Shown here: positions 25,226 to 33,611 of the stretch, piece by piece
Numbering within the stretch: the first letter of the stretch is position 1
Layout of the letters: each line of letters starts with the position of its first letter
Source of the DNA: Gordonia oryzae
GTDB taxonomy: Bacteria; Actinomycetota; Actinomycetes; Mycobacteriales; Mycobacteriaceae
Direction of reading: 5' to 3'
Assembly: GCF_003797185.1 (NCBI RefSeq)
Contig: NZ_RKMH01000003.1
Coordinates: 1-64,000, forward strand
DNA length: 64,000 nt
Position numbers and translations under genes: made by a program
The notes under the pieces: model-generated
What the model saw: only the letters and a program-made list of their open reading frames with translations
Told to the model about the DNA's origin: nothing
Database searches by the model: none

Positions 25226-28192
25226 TCACGACACGCCCACCACGCCGTCCATGCGCACCGAGGACCCATTGGTCCCTCGCATCACGTGCAATTGTGCCGG
25301 AATCCTCGCGCGCATCTCGTCGACGTGGCTGACGACGCCGACCACCCGTCCGCCCGAACGCAACTCGTCGAGGACGCCCATGACGAGGTCGAGCGCCTCG
25401 GGGTCCAGGGAACCGAAGCCCTCGTCGATGACGATGGTGTCGAGGACGCGGCCACCGGATTCGGCAGACACGACATCGGCAAGTCCGAGGGCCAAAGCCA
25501 GCGAGGCGAAGAAGGTCTCTCCACCGGACAACGTGGTGGCCGCACGAACGGCACCGGTGTACTCGTCGTGCACCTCGATACCCAACCCGCCGCGGCGGCC
25601 GCGTGGACCGGCCGCATCGGAGTGGACGAATTCATAACGACCCGAGGACATCTGATGCAGCCGAACCGACGCCGCCACCAGGACCTCCTCGAGACGCGAG
25701 GCCAGCACATAGGAGTGCAGAGACATCTTGCGCGCGTTCTGGCCGCGCCCGGCGACCAGATCGGCCAGACCCTGCACGCGAGCGTGGCGCTCCTGGGCCG
25801 GCGCAAGCACATCGAGCGCCGACCAGAACTCGGCAATGAGCTCCTCAAGTCGTGCCACCGTTCGGGCAGCCAGGGCATGCTCACGCGCGGCCGCTTCCTG
25901 CTGCCGTTGGGCCTGCGCCAGTGCCCGCGACAGGATGCCGGTATCGACCGGCTCGGCCGACAGCGCCGCAGCGACGTCGGCGTCTGCCATCGTCTCCTGG
26001 GCGCCGGCGCGCAACTCCGCCGCCCGAGAGATCATCGCCTCCCAGGCATCGAGCTGCCCGGGCGCTGCCGCCGCGTCGCGCAGGGCTCCCACATCACTGA
26101 ATCCGGCGTCGGACAACCGCAATTCGAGTCGAACGGCGAGGTCGTCGCGGTGCCGGACCGCACGGTGCAGGTCAGCTCGCGCGTCGCGCAGGGCTCGAGC
26201 CCGGCGGCACAACTCGGCCAGCTCGGCACGTCGCTCGTCAACACCGATACGCCCGCCGGTGGCCTGCGCGACTTCGTCATCGAGATCGTCGATCTCGCGA
26301 CGCAGCGCCGAGCGCCGTTCGGCGCGCGCAGACGTCGACGCCGCAAGACGGCCGAGTTCGGTGCGCCAAGTCTCGATCTCGGCGTCGATGGCGTTGACGG
26401 CGCGTTCGAGGGTCGGGATCGACGCCACCCGGGTTCGGGCGTCGGCGAGCTCGCGGTCGAGTATCTGTCGACGCGACCTCACCGCTTCCGCGGACTCCTC
26501 GCCGATCTCCTGGTCGAGGTGCGCACGGCGTGCCTCGAGCGTGGCCAGCGCCGTCTCGGCTCGCCCCCGGCGCTCGGCCGCACGCTCTTCGGCGCGGGCA
26601 GCCGCGGCCTCCGCGGTCTTCGCAACGTCAGTCTGCTCGCCGGCGTCGGCGGGCGCGGGGTGCTCGGTTGATCCGCACACCATGCACGGCTCTCCCGGGA
26701 AGAGCGTCGAGGCGAGCTCGGCGGCCATGCCAGCGATCCGGCGCTCCCGTAGATCGAGGTGGCGTTCGCGTGCGGCAGTGTGTGATTCACGTGCCGCGAG
26801 CACCTCCGTGCGAGCCTGCATGAGCTCGCCGTCCAGTGCTTGTCGCGCGGCGAACGCGGTGACCAGCTCCTCGCATCGTTCGCATTCGGCGGCGAGCCGT
26901 TGCACGTCGGATCTGGCCTCGGATGCGGCCGTCAACGCGGTGACCGCAGCCTGACGGCGATCCGGCGCGGCCTCCAGCATGTCGGTCAGCTCAGCGGTAC
27001 GGTCTTGTGCGGCAGCCACTTCGGCATCGAGCCGACGAAGGTCGGTCAACAGCGTCGGACGCTGCTCGACACGACGGGCGAGCGGCTCCCATCGCGCCGA
27101 CTCCCCGGTCCATCGTTCGATCGCCGCATCGAGATCGGCGTCGGAGCCCGCGAGCCCGGCACCCTCGGGCATGTCGGCGAATCCCGCTGCCGCCGAGTCG
27201 TATGCGCGACTCGCGGTGGTCGCAGCCGACGCAGCGGCGTCGTGGTCGTCGGCGAGCGGAATAATCGGTACCGCGGCACGAGCTGCCCGTGCGGCGACGC
27301 GCACCTGCTCGAGACCGGCCGCTCCGGCATCGAGCTGAGTCAATCGCGCCCGCGCCTCAATGCCTCGACGCTGCAACTCCGCCAGCCGATTTCCGTTCAC
27401 GAGTGTTGTCTGCGCACCGTCGAGTTGGGCCTGCGCCGCGGCGAGCCGCCGGCGGGCGGACTCGACGGTCTCCCGGGCGTTGGCCAGACACTCTTGCGCC
27501 CAGTCGATCTCCGCCTCAGCCGGTGATTCGCAGTCGAGCACTGCTGCCATCTGACCGGCGATGCGTTCGACCGCCGCCGCCTTCTCACCGAGAGCGGCTT
27601 CGGCCTGCCGGGCACGGTCCTTGAGCCACTCCTCGATTCCACCGAATCGCTCGGTGTCGAACAGTCTCTCCAGCAAGGCTTCTCGATCCTCTGAGCTCGC
27701 GCGCAGGAATCGCGCGAAGTCGCCCTGCGGGAGGAGCACCACCTGGAAGAACTGATCGGCAGTCATCCCGAGCAGTCGCGTGATCGACTCACCGATCTCC
27801 GCTAACCGAGTCAGTGCCGGGCCCGAGTCGTCAAGCCAGATCATGGTGGCCTTCGCCGGGACCTTGGTGGTGCCGGGTCCGCGCCTCTTGGGTCGGTGAT
27901 ATTCGGGGGAACGCACGATGCGCATACGGCGGCCACCGATGGTCGCCTCGAGCTCCACTTCCGGAACTTGCTGTGCATCAGCATGATCGGAGTGCAGTCG
28001 CCGCCCCTCGTGCCGAGAGCCGGGTACCCTGCCGAACAACGCGAAGGCCACGGCGTCGAGCACCGAGGTCTTTCCGGCTCCGGTCTGCCCGTGCAGCAGG
28101 AACAGTCCGTCGGCACCGAGGGCGTCGAAGTCGATCTCGGTGTCCGCGGCGAACGGCCCGAACGCCGTCATCCGTAGACGATGCAGTCTCAT
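25226..28192 (-). CDS. sbcC: Exonuclease SbcC, ATPase subunit
   Basis: A 988-residue SMC/Rad50-like ATPase. The N-terminal Walker A is GQTGAGKTSVLDA near residue 38, with the Q-loop region VVLLPQGDFARFL. Two long Ala/Glu/Arg-rich coiled coils flank a zinc hook CMVC (EPCMVCGST, near residue 502). The C-terminal lobe has the signature LSGGETFFASLALALGLAD, then Walker B/D-loop VIDEGFGSLD. With SbcD it forms the Mre11-Rad50-type nuclease complex that cuts hairpins and blocked DNA ends. It starts at ATG 28192, 10 bases after sbcD, in one operon. The length is within the family range. Confidence 0.95.
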   Translation of the reverse strand: MRLHRLRMTAFGPFAADTEIDFDALGADGLFLLHGQTGAGKTSVLDAVAFALFGRVPGSRHEGRRLHSDHADAQQVPEVELEATIGGRRMRIVRSPEYHRPKRRGPGTTKVPAKATMIWLDDSGPALTRLAEIGESITRLLGMTADQFFQVVLLPQGDFARFLRASSEDREALLERLFDTERFGGIEEWLKDRARQAEAALGEKAAAVERIAGQMAAVLDCESPAEAEIDWAQECLANARETVESARRRLAAAQAQLDGAQTTLVNGNRLAELQRRGIEARARLTQLDAGAAGLEQVRVAARAARAAVPIIPLADDHDAAASAATTASRAYDSAAAGFADMPEGAGLAGSDADLDAAIERWTGESARWEPLARRVEQRPTLLTDLRRLDAEVAAAQDRTAELTDMLEAAPDRRQAAVTALTAASEARSDVQRLAAECERCEELVTAFAARQALDGELMQARTEVLAARESHTAARERHLDLRERRIAGMAAELASTLFPGEPCMVCGSTEHPAPADAGEQTDVAKTAEAAAARAEERAAERRGRAETALATLEARRAHLDQEIGEESAEAVRSRRQILDRELADARTRVASIPTLERAVNAIDAEIETWRTELGRLAASTSARAERRSALRREIDDLDDEVAQATGGRIGVDERRAELAELCRRARALRDARADLHRAVRHRDDLAVRLELRLSDAGFSDVGALRDAAAAPGQLDAWEAMISRAAELRAGAQETMADADVAAALSAEPVDTGILSRALAQAQRQQEAAAREHALAARTVARLEELIAEFWSALDVLAPAQERHARVQGLADLVAGRGQNARKMSLHSYVLASRLEEVLVAASVRLHQMSSGRYEFVHSDAAGPRGRRGGLGIEVHDEYTGAVRAATTLSGGETFFASLALALGLADVVSAESGGRVLDTIVIDEGFGSLDPEALDLVMGVLDELRSGGRVVGVVSHVDEMRARIPAQLHVMRGTNGSSVRMDGVVGVS

Positions 28193-28202
28193 CGGCAGCG
28201 CC

Positions 28203-29435
28203 TCACGCCGACTTCGAGTCGGTCTCGAGGGCGAACAGCGCCCACTGGCCTTGATCGGCCTCGCTTACCTCGCGGGCCTCGACGTCGGCAGCACCGGCCT
28301 CGACTACTTCAGGTTCGCCGACGACCTCACGCAGCGCACGCTCGATCAGGTCCCGCTCGGCCGCAGACGGCTCGTCACGGACGTCACCGACGAAGGCTGC
28401 GATGATCTCCGCGTCGGTGCGTCCGCGAATGCGCGAACGGTAATCGAGACGGAGGGCCTCCGGACGCTCCCAGTGCACGTGCACCGCGTAGGGGAATCGC
28501 TCGCGCAGCCGGCGCATCGCGTCGAGCGGCCGGATGGTGTCGGTGAGCGTCGCCTCGATGTAGTGCTCACGCGCGTCGGCGTACTTCTCGTCACCAAGGA
28601 GCTCATCGAGAGTGCCTCGCAGGGAGGACAACCCACGCACGCCGGACAGCTCGTGCAGGCGAATATCAGTTACGCCGTCGGCATCGAGATCGACGATCCA
28701 CACGCCCTTGCGATGACTGTTCTCACCAAAGGAGTACGGCATCGGCGAGCCGCTGTAGCGCACCGCCGGGGCGATCTCCTGCGGTGAGTGCAGGTGACCG
28801 AGCGCCACGTAGTCGATCCCTGAGAACGTTTCGGCGGCAACCGTTTCCACCCCACCGACGCTGATGGACCGCTCCGATCCAGTACTGACTGCCCCGCTGA
28901 CGAATGCGTGGGCGGCGACGACGGTACGCGCACCGCGTATCGTGGCGTCAGCGCGCACCCGCTCCATCGCCGCGCCCAGTACGCCCTGATGACTACAGGG
29001 CGCATGGATATCGAATGCCTTTGCGACAGCGTCGGGTTCGAGGTAGGGAATCCCGTAGAACGCAACCGGTCCGAACTCATCGTCGAGCACGACCGGTGTG
29101 TCGATGGCGGCCACACTCGTGCGCAGGTGCAGCCCGCCCGCAGCGGCGAATGCCGATGCCGCACCGAGTCGGGTCGGTGAATCGTGGTTGCCGGAGGTGA
29201 CGACGATCTGCGCCCCGGCGGCTGCGATGTCACCCAGACCGGCGTCGTAGACCGACACCGCATCCGCCGAGGGAACCGAACGGTCATACACATCGCCCGC
29301 CACCACGACGACGTCGACCGACTTGGCGGCAACGATCGCCGCGATGTCGGCCAGCATCCGACGTTGATCGGAGAGGAGCTCGACACCGTGGAACGTCCGG
29401 CCGAGGTGCCAGTCCGAAGTGTGCAGAATACGCAT
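28203..29435 (-). CDS. sbcD: Exonuclease SbcD, nuclease subunit
   Basis: A 410-residue Mre11-type phosphoesterase. All motifs are present: TSDWHLGRTF (D-x-H), VVVAGDVYDRSVPS (GD), VTSGNHDSPTRL (GNHD), VVAAHAFVSG and ALGHLHSPQEI (GHLH), which bind two manganese ions. The C-terminal capping domain follows residue 280. ATG 29435 (MRILHTSDWHLG) is the family N-terminus; an upstream in-frame start at 29459 is unlikely. It acts with SbcC, encoded immediately downstream, as an ATP-dependent double-strand exonuclease and hairpin endonuclease. Confidence 0.95.
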   Translation of the reverse strand: MRILHTSDWHLGRTFHGVELLSDQRRMLADIAAIVAAKSVDVVVVAGDVYDRSVPSADAVSVYDAGLGDIAAAGAQIVVTSGNHDSPTRLGAASAFAAAGGLHLRTSVAAIDTPVVLDDEFGPVAFYGIPYLEPDAVAKAFDIHAPCSHQGVLGAAMERVRADATIRGARTVVAAHAFVSGAVSTGSERSISVGGVETVAAETFSGIDYVALGHLHSPQEIAPAVRYSGSPMPYSFGENSHRKGVWIVDLDADGVTDIRLHELSGVRGLSSLRGTLDELLGDEKYADAREHYIEATLTDTIRPLDAMRRLRERFPYAVHVHWERPEALRLDYRSRIRGRTDAEIIAAFVGDVRDEPSAAERDLIERALREVVGEPEVVEAGAADVEAREVSEADQGQWALFALETDSKSA

Positions 29436-29544
29436 GTTCACCACCGTACGATTGGCCACCGACAGATCCGTGGAGGCGCCGCCGGGACATCCCCCAGCAC
29501 CTCCCCTGACCTCGAAGGGGCTCGGACGGACTCGGCAAACCTGG

Positions 29545-31056
29545 CTACGCCGCGCCGGCTCCCTCGACCTCGCCCCTGGAGACCGCGACCGGCGCGGTGA
29601 GCGGCGACGCCTGATGCTTGGGCCGCGTCAGGAACAACGTGGCGAGAACACCGATCAACAGCACCCCGGCCGGTAGGTACAGCGACTGACCCATGGCGAT
29701 GGCGAACGGCTCACGCACGAACGCGGGCAACTGACTGACCGCACTGCTCTGCTCGGTGATGTTCCCCCCGGGCAGTTCGGCGGCCAGTCGGGTCTGCATG
29801 ATGGCACCGACGGCCGCCGAGCCGATCACCGAACCGATCATCCGGGTGGTGTTGTAGACCCCCGCTCCCGCGCCGGCCTGTTGCCAGGGCAGGTTTCGCG
29901 TCGCCGTCGCCGCCAGCGGAGCCCAGATGCCCGCCGAGGCGATGCCCATCAGACACATCGGAATAATCAACTGCCACACCGGTGTCGCCGGGCGGGCGAT
30001 CACGCCGAGCCAGCCGACGGCGATCGCCTGCAACAGCAACGCGGTGGCGATGATCACGCTGGGATGGACCATGTCGAGGACGAGACCGACGATCGGCGCG
30101 AGGAAGCCCGTGAGCACCGCCATCGGCACCATCATCACCGCCGAGCGGGTCGGCGACATCCCGCCGACGAGCTGCAGGAAGAACATCATCGGGATCATCA
30201 GGCCGGAGATCGCGAAGCCCATCGACGCGATACCGATGTTGGAGAGGGTGAAATTGCGGTCCTTGAACAGCGTGAGCGGCACGAGTGGTTCTGTGCGGAT
30301 GCGCGACTGCCAGTAGATGAAGACGGCCATCACCGCGATGCCGCCGATGATCAGCACCCAGATCCAGCCCGCCCAGTCGTACTTCTCGCCGTCCTGGATG
30401 CCGAAGACCAGCGCCGACAGACCGACCGCCGACAGACCGACCCCAATCCAGTCGAAGGAATGGTCGTGGGTGTCGACCGAGGGCACCAGGGTGGCGGCCA
30501 GGATCAGCCCGACGATGCCGACGGGCAGGTTCACGAAGAAGATCCACTCCCAACCGAATTGGTCGGTGAGGACACCGCCGAGCAGCGGGCCGACCAGCGT
30601 GGCGACACCGGCGACGGTGCCCCACACGCCCATGGCCGCGCCGCGCTTCTCGGGCGGGAAGATCCGCGTGATGAGCGCCATGGTCTGCGGGGTGATCAGC
30701 GCGGCACCAATGCCCTGGAGGGCGCGCGCGGCGATCAGTTCGCCGATCGAACCGGCGAAACCGCACCACACACTTGCGGCGGTGAACACAACCAGACCGA
30801 CCTGGTAGACAAGTTTGGGCCCGTACTTGTCACCGAGCCGTCCGGTGATCAGCAGCGGCACGGCGTAGGTGAGCAGGTAGGCGCTGGTCACCCACACGAT
30901 CCCGTTGACGTCGGTGCGCAGAGCGACCTGGATCTCGGGCTGGGCGACCGCGACGATCGTCATGTCGACGAGGATCATGAAGAACCCGACGCACAGCGCC
31001 ATCAGAGATAACCAGGGCCGATTGGTCACCGCCGCCGGGGAGGTGGGCGTACTCAT
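29545..31056 (-). CDS. MFS transporter, DHA2 (EmrB/QacA) family
   Basis: A 503-residue exporter with about 14 transmembrane segments. Motif D1 reads LVDMTIVAVAQPEIQ, motif A is GRLGDKYGPK, and motif C is GPLLGGVLTDQFGWEWIFFVNLPVG. ATG 31056 (MSTPTSPAAVTNRPW) overlaps the TGA of the padR gene (ATGA), so the pump is translated with its regulator. It should efflux toxic or signalling organic compounds driven by protons. It belongs to the same superfamily as the pump at 6796-8283 but differs clearly in sequence, so the two are not a recent duplication. Substrate unknown. Confidence 0.9.
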   Translation of the reverse strand: MSTPTSPAAVTNRPWLSLMALCVGFFMILVDMTIVAVAQPEIQVALRTDVNGIVWVTSAYLLTYAVPLLITGRLGDKYGPKLVYQVGLVVFTAASVWCGFAGSIGELIAARALQGIGAALITPQTMALITRIFPPEKRGAAMGVWGTVAGVATLVGPLLGGVLTDQFGWEWIFFVNLPVGIVGLILAATLVPSVDTHDHSFDWIGVGLSAVGLSALVFGIQDGEKYDWAGWIWVLIIGGIAVMAVFIYWQSRIRTEPLVPLTLFKDRNFTLSNIGIASMGFAISGLMIPMMFFLQLVGGMSPTRSAVMMVPMAVLTGFLAPIVGLVLDMVHPSVIIATALLLQAIAVGWLGVIARPATPVWQLIIPMCLMGIASAGIWAPLAATATRNLPWQQAGAGAGVYNTTRMIGSVIGSAAVGAIMQTRLAAELPGGNITEQSSAVSQLPAFVREPFAIAMGQSLYLPAGVLLIGVLATLFLTRPKHQASPLTAPVAVSRGEVEGAGAA

Positions 31057-31721
31057 TGTGGGATCACTTTCTCTGGAGACTCTGGGGTGGGAAACATGGG
31101 GTGCGCCGAGGCATAGGGAGAATCCGGGTCGTCGAGCCACTCGATCTCTCCGGACTCCAGACGATCGAGAAGGCCGGTGAGCCAGTCGATCTGAGTCCGT
31201 AGGGTGATGATCCGAGCGCCGGCGTCGAGGAAGAACATCTCCGGGATGCCCTTGCCCGACGCACATTCGGCGGCGTCGACGAACTGCGCGAGATCGGCGC
31301 GCATCGCCTCGATACGCGCCGAGAGCAACTCGATCACCCGCGACCGGGGAAGGGCATGGGCTTCCGACAACGCGAGGTAGAGCTCGGGATACTCGGGTGA
31401 GTGCTGGGCGAGGATGCGCTCGAGACTGACCACGAGCGCCTCCCGACCCGCCTCGGTGATCGCATAGACGGTGCGCTCGGGGCGGTTGCCCTCCCGCCGG
31501 ACGTCGTGGACCTCGATCAGTCCGTTCCCGGCCAGCCGGTCGACCGTGTGGTACAGCGTGCCCGGTCGAAACTTCACCAGCCGATCCTCACGTCGCTCGA
31601 TCGTGATCTGCACCATCTCGTACGGGTGCAACGGTTGTTCGGCGAGCAGCCCGAGCACCAGCACCGCCAACGGCGCCAGCCGATGCTCACCCCCACCGCG
31701 ACCGGCACCCACGACGCCCAC
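31053..31721 (-). CDS. PadR-family transcriptional regulator
   Basis: A 222-residue PadR/VirR-type repressor. The winged helix reads LVLGLLAEQPLHPYEMVQ at the N-terminus, then FRPGTLYHTVDRLAGNGLIEV and RTVYAITEAGREAL (wing). The C-terminal half (residues 110-200) is the dimerisation helix set of the Vir_reg C-terminal type (LDAGARIITLRTQIDWLTGLLDRL). GTG 31721 or GTG 31712 may start it. It is coupled to the downstream exporter by an ATGA overlap and faces the GST-ABC operon across a perfect palindrome at 31739-31756, so it may repress both directions. Confidence 0.88.
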   Translation of the reverse strand: MGVVGAGRGGGEHRLAPLAVLVLGLLAEQPLHPYEMVQITIERREDRLVKFRPGTLYHTVDRLAGNGLIEVHDVRREGNRPERTVYAITEAGREALVVSLERILAQHSPEYPELYLALSEAHALPRSRVIELLSARIEAMRADLAQFVDAAECASGKGIPEMFFLDAGARIITLRTQIDWLTGLLDRLESGEIEWLDDPDSPYASAHPMFPTPESPEKVIPQ

Positions 31722-31738
31722 CCTTCAGCCCCAACCTA

Positions 31739-31756
31739 ATATTCCATCTGGAATAT
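31739..31756. promoter_or_regulatory. Perfect palindrome, probable PadR operator
   Basis: ATATTCCA-TC-TGGAATAT has 8-base perfect arms with a 2-base spacer in an AT-rich patch, 18 bases upstream of the padR start and 54 bases upstream of the divergent GST gene. Position and symmetry make it the best operator candidate for the PadR regulator. Confidence 0.6.
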
Positions 31757-31809
31757 ACACCCTGGAGTGTGTGATGCCAATGTCGTGGACGCTGATTACT
31801 GTGGTCGTC

Positions 31810-32892
31810 ATGGACACCGACACCACCACCGCCGCGGCGGGCTCAGCAGCAACCGGACCACAGGGAACGTCCGGAGCACAGGGCTCGTACGTCACCGGCG
31901 GCCAGGAGTTCGTCCGCGACACGAAATACATCGAGACCCGCATCACCCGCGACGGCCGGGACGGCTACCCCGTCGAGGCCGGCCGCTACCGACTCATCGC
32001 CGCCCGCGCGTGCCCGTGGGCGAACCGCACGCTGATCGTGCGCCGGCTCCTCGGCCTAGAGGACGCCATCTCCCTCGGCCTGTGCGGACCCACCCACGAC
32101 GCCGACTCGTGGACCTTCGACCTCGACCCCGGCGGTGTCGATCCGGTGCTCGGCATCCCCCGCCTGAAGGACGCCTACGACCAACGATTCCCCGGCTATC
32201 CCAAGGGCATCACCGTGCCCGCGATTGTGGACATCCCGACCGGCGAGGTGGTCACCAACGACTTCCCGCAGATCACCATCGACTTCGCACTCGAGTGGAC
32301 CGATCACCACCGCGACGGCGCACCGCAGCTCTATCCCGAGCATCTGCGTGACGAGATCGATGCCGTCAACAAGGGGGTCTATACCGAGGTCAACAACGGC
32401 GTCTACCGGTGCGGTTTCGCCGGTAGCCAAGACTCTTATGACAAGGCCTACGCGCGGCTGTTCACCAAGCTCGACGAACTCTCCGAACGTCTCGCGACAC
32501 AGCGATACCTGGTGGGCGACACCATCACCGAGGCCGATGTACGACTGTTCACCACCTTGGCACGATTCGACGCCGTCTATCACGGCCACTTCAAGTGCAA
32601 CCGCACCACACTCGACGAGATGCCCGTCCTGTGGGCCTACGCCCGCGATCTCTTCCAGACCCCGGGCTTCGGTGACACCACCGATTTCACCCAGATCAAG
32701 CAGCACTACTACATCGTCCACCGCGACATCAATCCCACCGGGATCGTTCCGCAGGGCCCAGACCTGCGCAATTGGCTGACCCCGCACCACCGCGAGGAGC
32801 TCGGTGGTACCCCGTTCGGCGACGGCACCCCGCCACCACCCCCGCGGCCCGCCGAGGTCGTCCCCGCCGAGCACTGGGTGCCGACGTCATGA
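31810..32892 (+). CDS. Xi-class glutathione S-transferase/quinol-conjugate reductase
   Basis: A 360-residue homologue of EcM4/YqjG-type (glutathionyl)-hydroquinone reductases. The catalytic cysteine motif is ARACPWANRT and the C-terminal helical GST domain runs from about residue 195 (VNKGVYTEVNNGVYRCGFAG, the family signature) to 320. These enzymes strip a thiol from quinol conjugates. Mycobacteriales make mycothiol rather than glutathione, so the partner thiol is probably mycothiol (inference). ATG 31810 is the likely start; ATG 31774 would add 12 residues. Its TGA overlaps the ATG of the next gene, opening a three-gene coupled chain. Confidence 0.88.
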   Translation: MDTDTTTAAAGSAATGPQGTSGAQGSYVTGGQEFVRDTKYIETRITRDGRDGYPVEAGRYRLIAARACPWANRTLIVRRLLGLEDAISLGLCGPTHDADSWTFDLDPGGVDPVLGIPRLKDAYDQRFPGYPKGITVPAIVDIPTGEVVTNDFPQITIDFALEWTDHHRDGAPQLYPEHLRDEIDAVNKGVYTEVNNGVYRCGFAGSQDSYDKAYARLFTKLDELSERLATQRYLVGDTITEADVRLFTTLARFDAVYHGHFKCNRTTLDEMPVLWAYARDLFQTPGFGDTTDFTQIKQHYYIVHRDINPTGIVPQGPDLRNWLTPHHREELGGTPFGDGTPPPPPRPAEVVPAEHWVPTS

Positions 32893-33611
32893 GCGAGAAG
32901 GCGACCCCCACGTCCGGGCGGTCGGTGGAGTTCACCGGCAACATACTCGACAAGGCGCAGCGCCTGCAGGCACCCGCGGTCGCCAAATATGTTCGGGCGC
33001 TTCGAGAGAAGCACCCCGACGACTCCCCCGCCCAGATCATCACCCGCCTGGAAAAGCGCTATCTCACCGCGGTCACCGGGTCCGGATCGGCGGTCGGCGC
33101 GACTGCCGCGGTCCCCGGCGTCGGCACGGTCACCGCACTGGGCGCGATGACCGGCGAGACAGCGCTGTTCCTCGAGGCGTCGGCGCTGCTGGCACTCGCG
33201 ATCGCCGAGGTGCATGGCATCGGAGTGCATGAGAGCGAGCGTCGCAAGACGCTGGTCCTGACCGTCGCCCTCGGCGAGGAGGGCGTGAGCGTCCTCGGCC
33301 GCGTCGTCGGGACGAAGGGTGGCGCCCTACGTCGACTCGGGCAAGCCTCGACCCCGAGTGGCGCCTTCGCGAAACTCAACAAGAACCTGATGAACCGGAT
33401 CGCCAAGAAGTACGCACTGAAACGCGCTCCGTTGGTAATCGGTCGCCTCCTCCCCGCGGGTATCGGGGCGGTCATCGGCGGAGCGGGCAACCGGGTCCTG
33501 GGCAAGCGGGTGATCGCCAATGCCCGCGAGGCCTTCGGTCCCCCGCCACAGCACTGGACGCTCGACGGCACCGTTGTCTCCGATCGCTGGTTGCCCCACG
33601 GCAACCGGTGA
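32889..33611 (+). CDS. Uncharacterised membrane-associated protein in GST-ABC operon
   Basis: A 240-residue protein of unknown function. Residues 1-60 are charged and helical (RLQAPAVAKYVRALREKHPDDSPAQIITRLEKRYLTAV). Residues 62-100 are Gly/Ala/Val-rich (GSAVGATAAVPGVGTVTALGAMTGE), a glycine-zipper-like segment. A second Gly-rich stretch occurs near residues 190-210 (RLLPAGIGAVIGGAGNRVLGKRVI). An EcsC-like fold is possible but not established. It overlaps GST upstream (ATGA) and the ABC exporter downstream (GTGA), so its product is made in fixed proportion with both. This tight coupling argues for a role in the same process, perhaps as an accessory of the exporter. Confidence 0.7.
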   Translation: MSEKATPTSGRSVEFTGNILDKAQRLQAPAVAKYVRALREKHPDDSPAQIITRLEKRYLTAVTGSGSAVGATAAVPGVGTVTALGAMTGETALFLEASALLALAIAEVHGIGVHESERRKTLVLTVALGEEGVSVLGRVVGTKGGALRRLGQASTPSGAFAKLNKNLMNRIAKKYALKRAPLVIGRLLPAGIGAVIGGAGNRVLGKRVIANAREAFGPPPQHWTLDGTVVSDRWLPHGNR

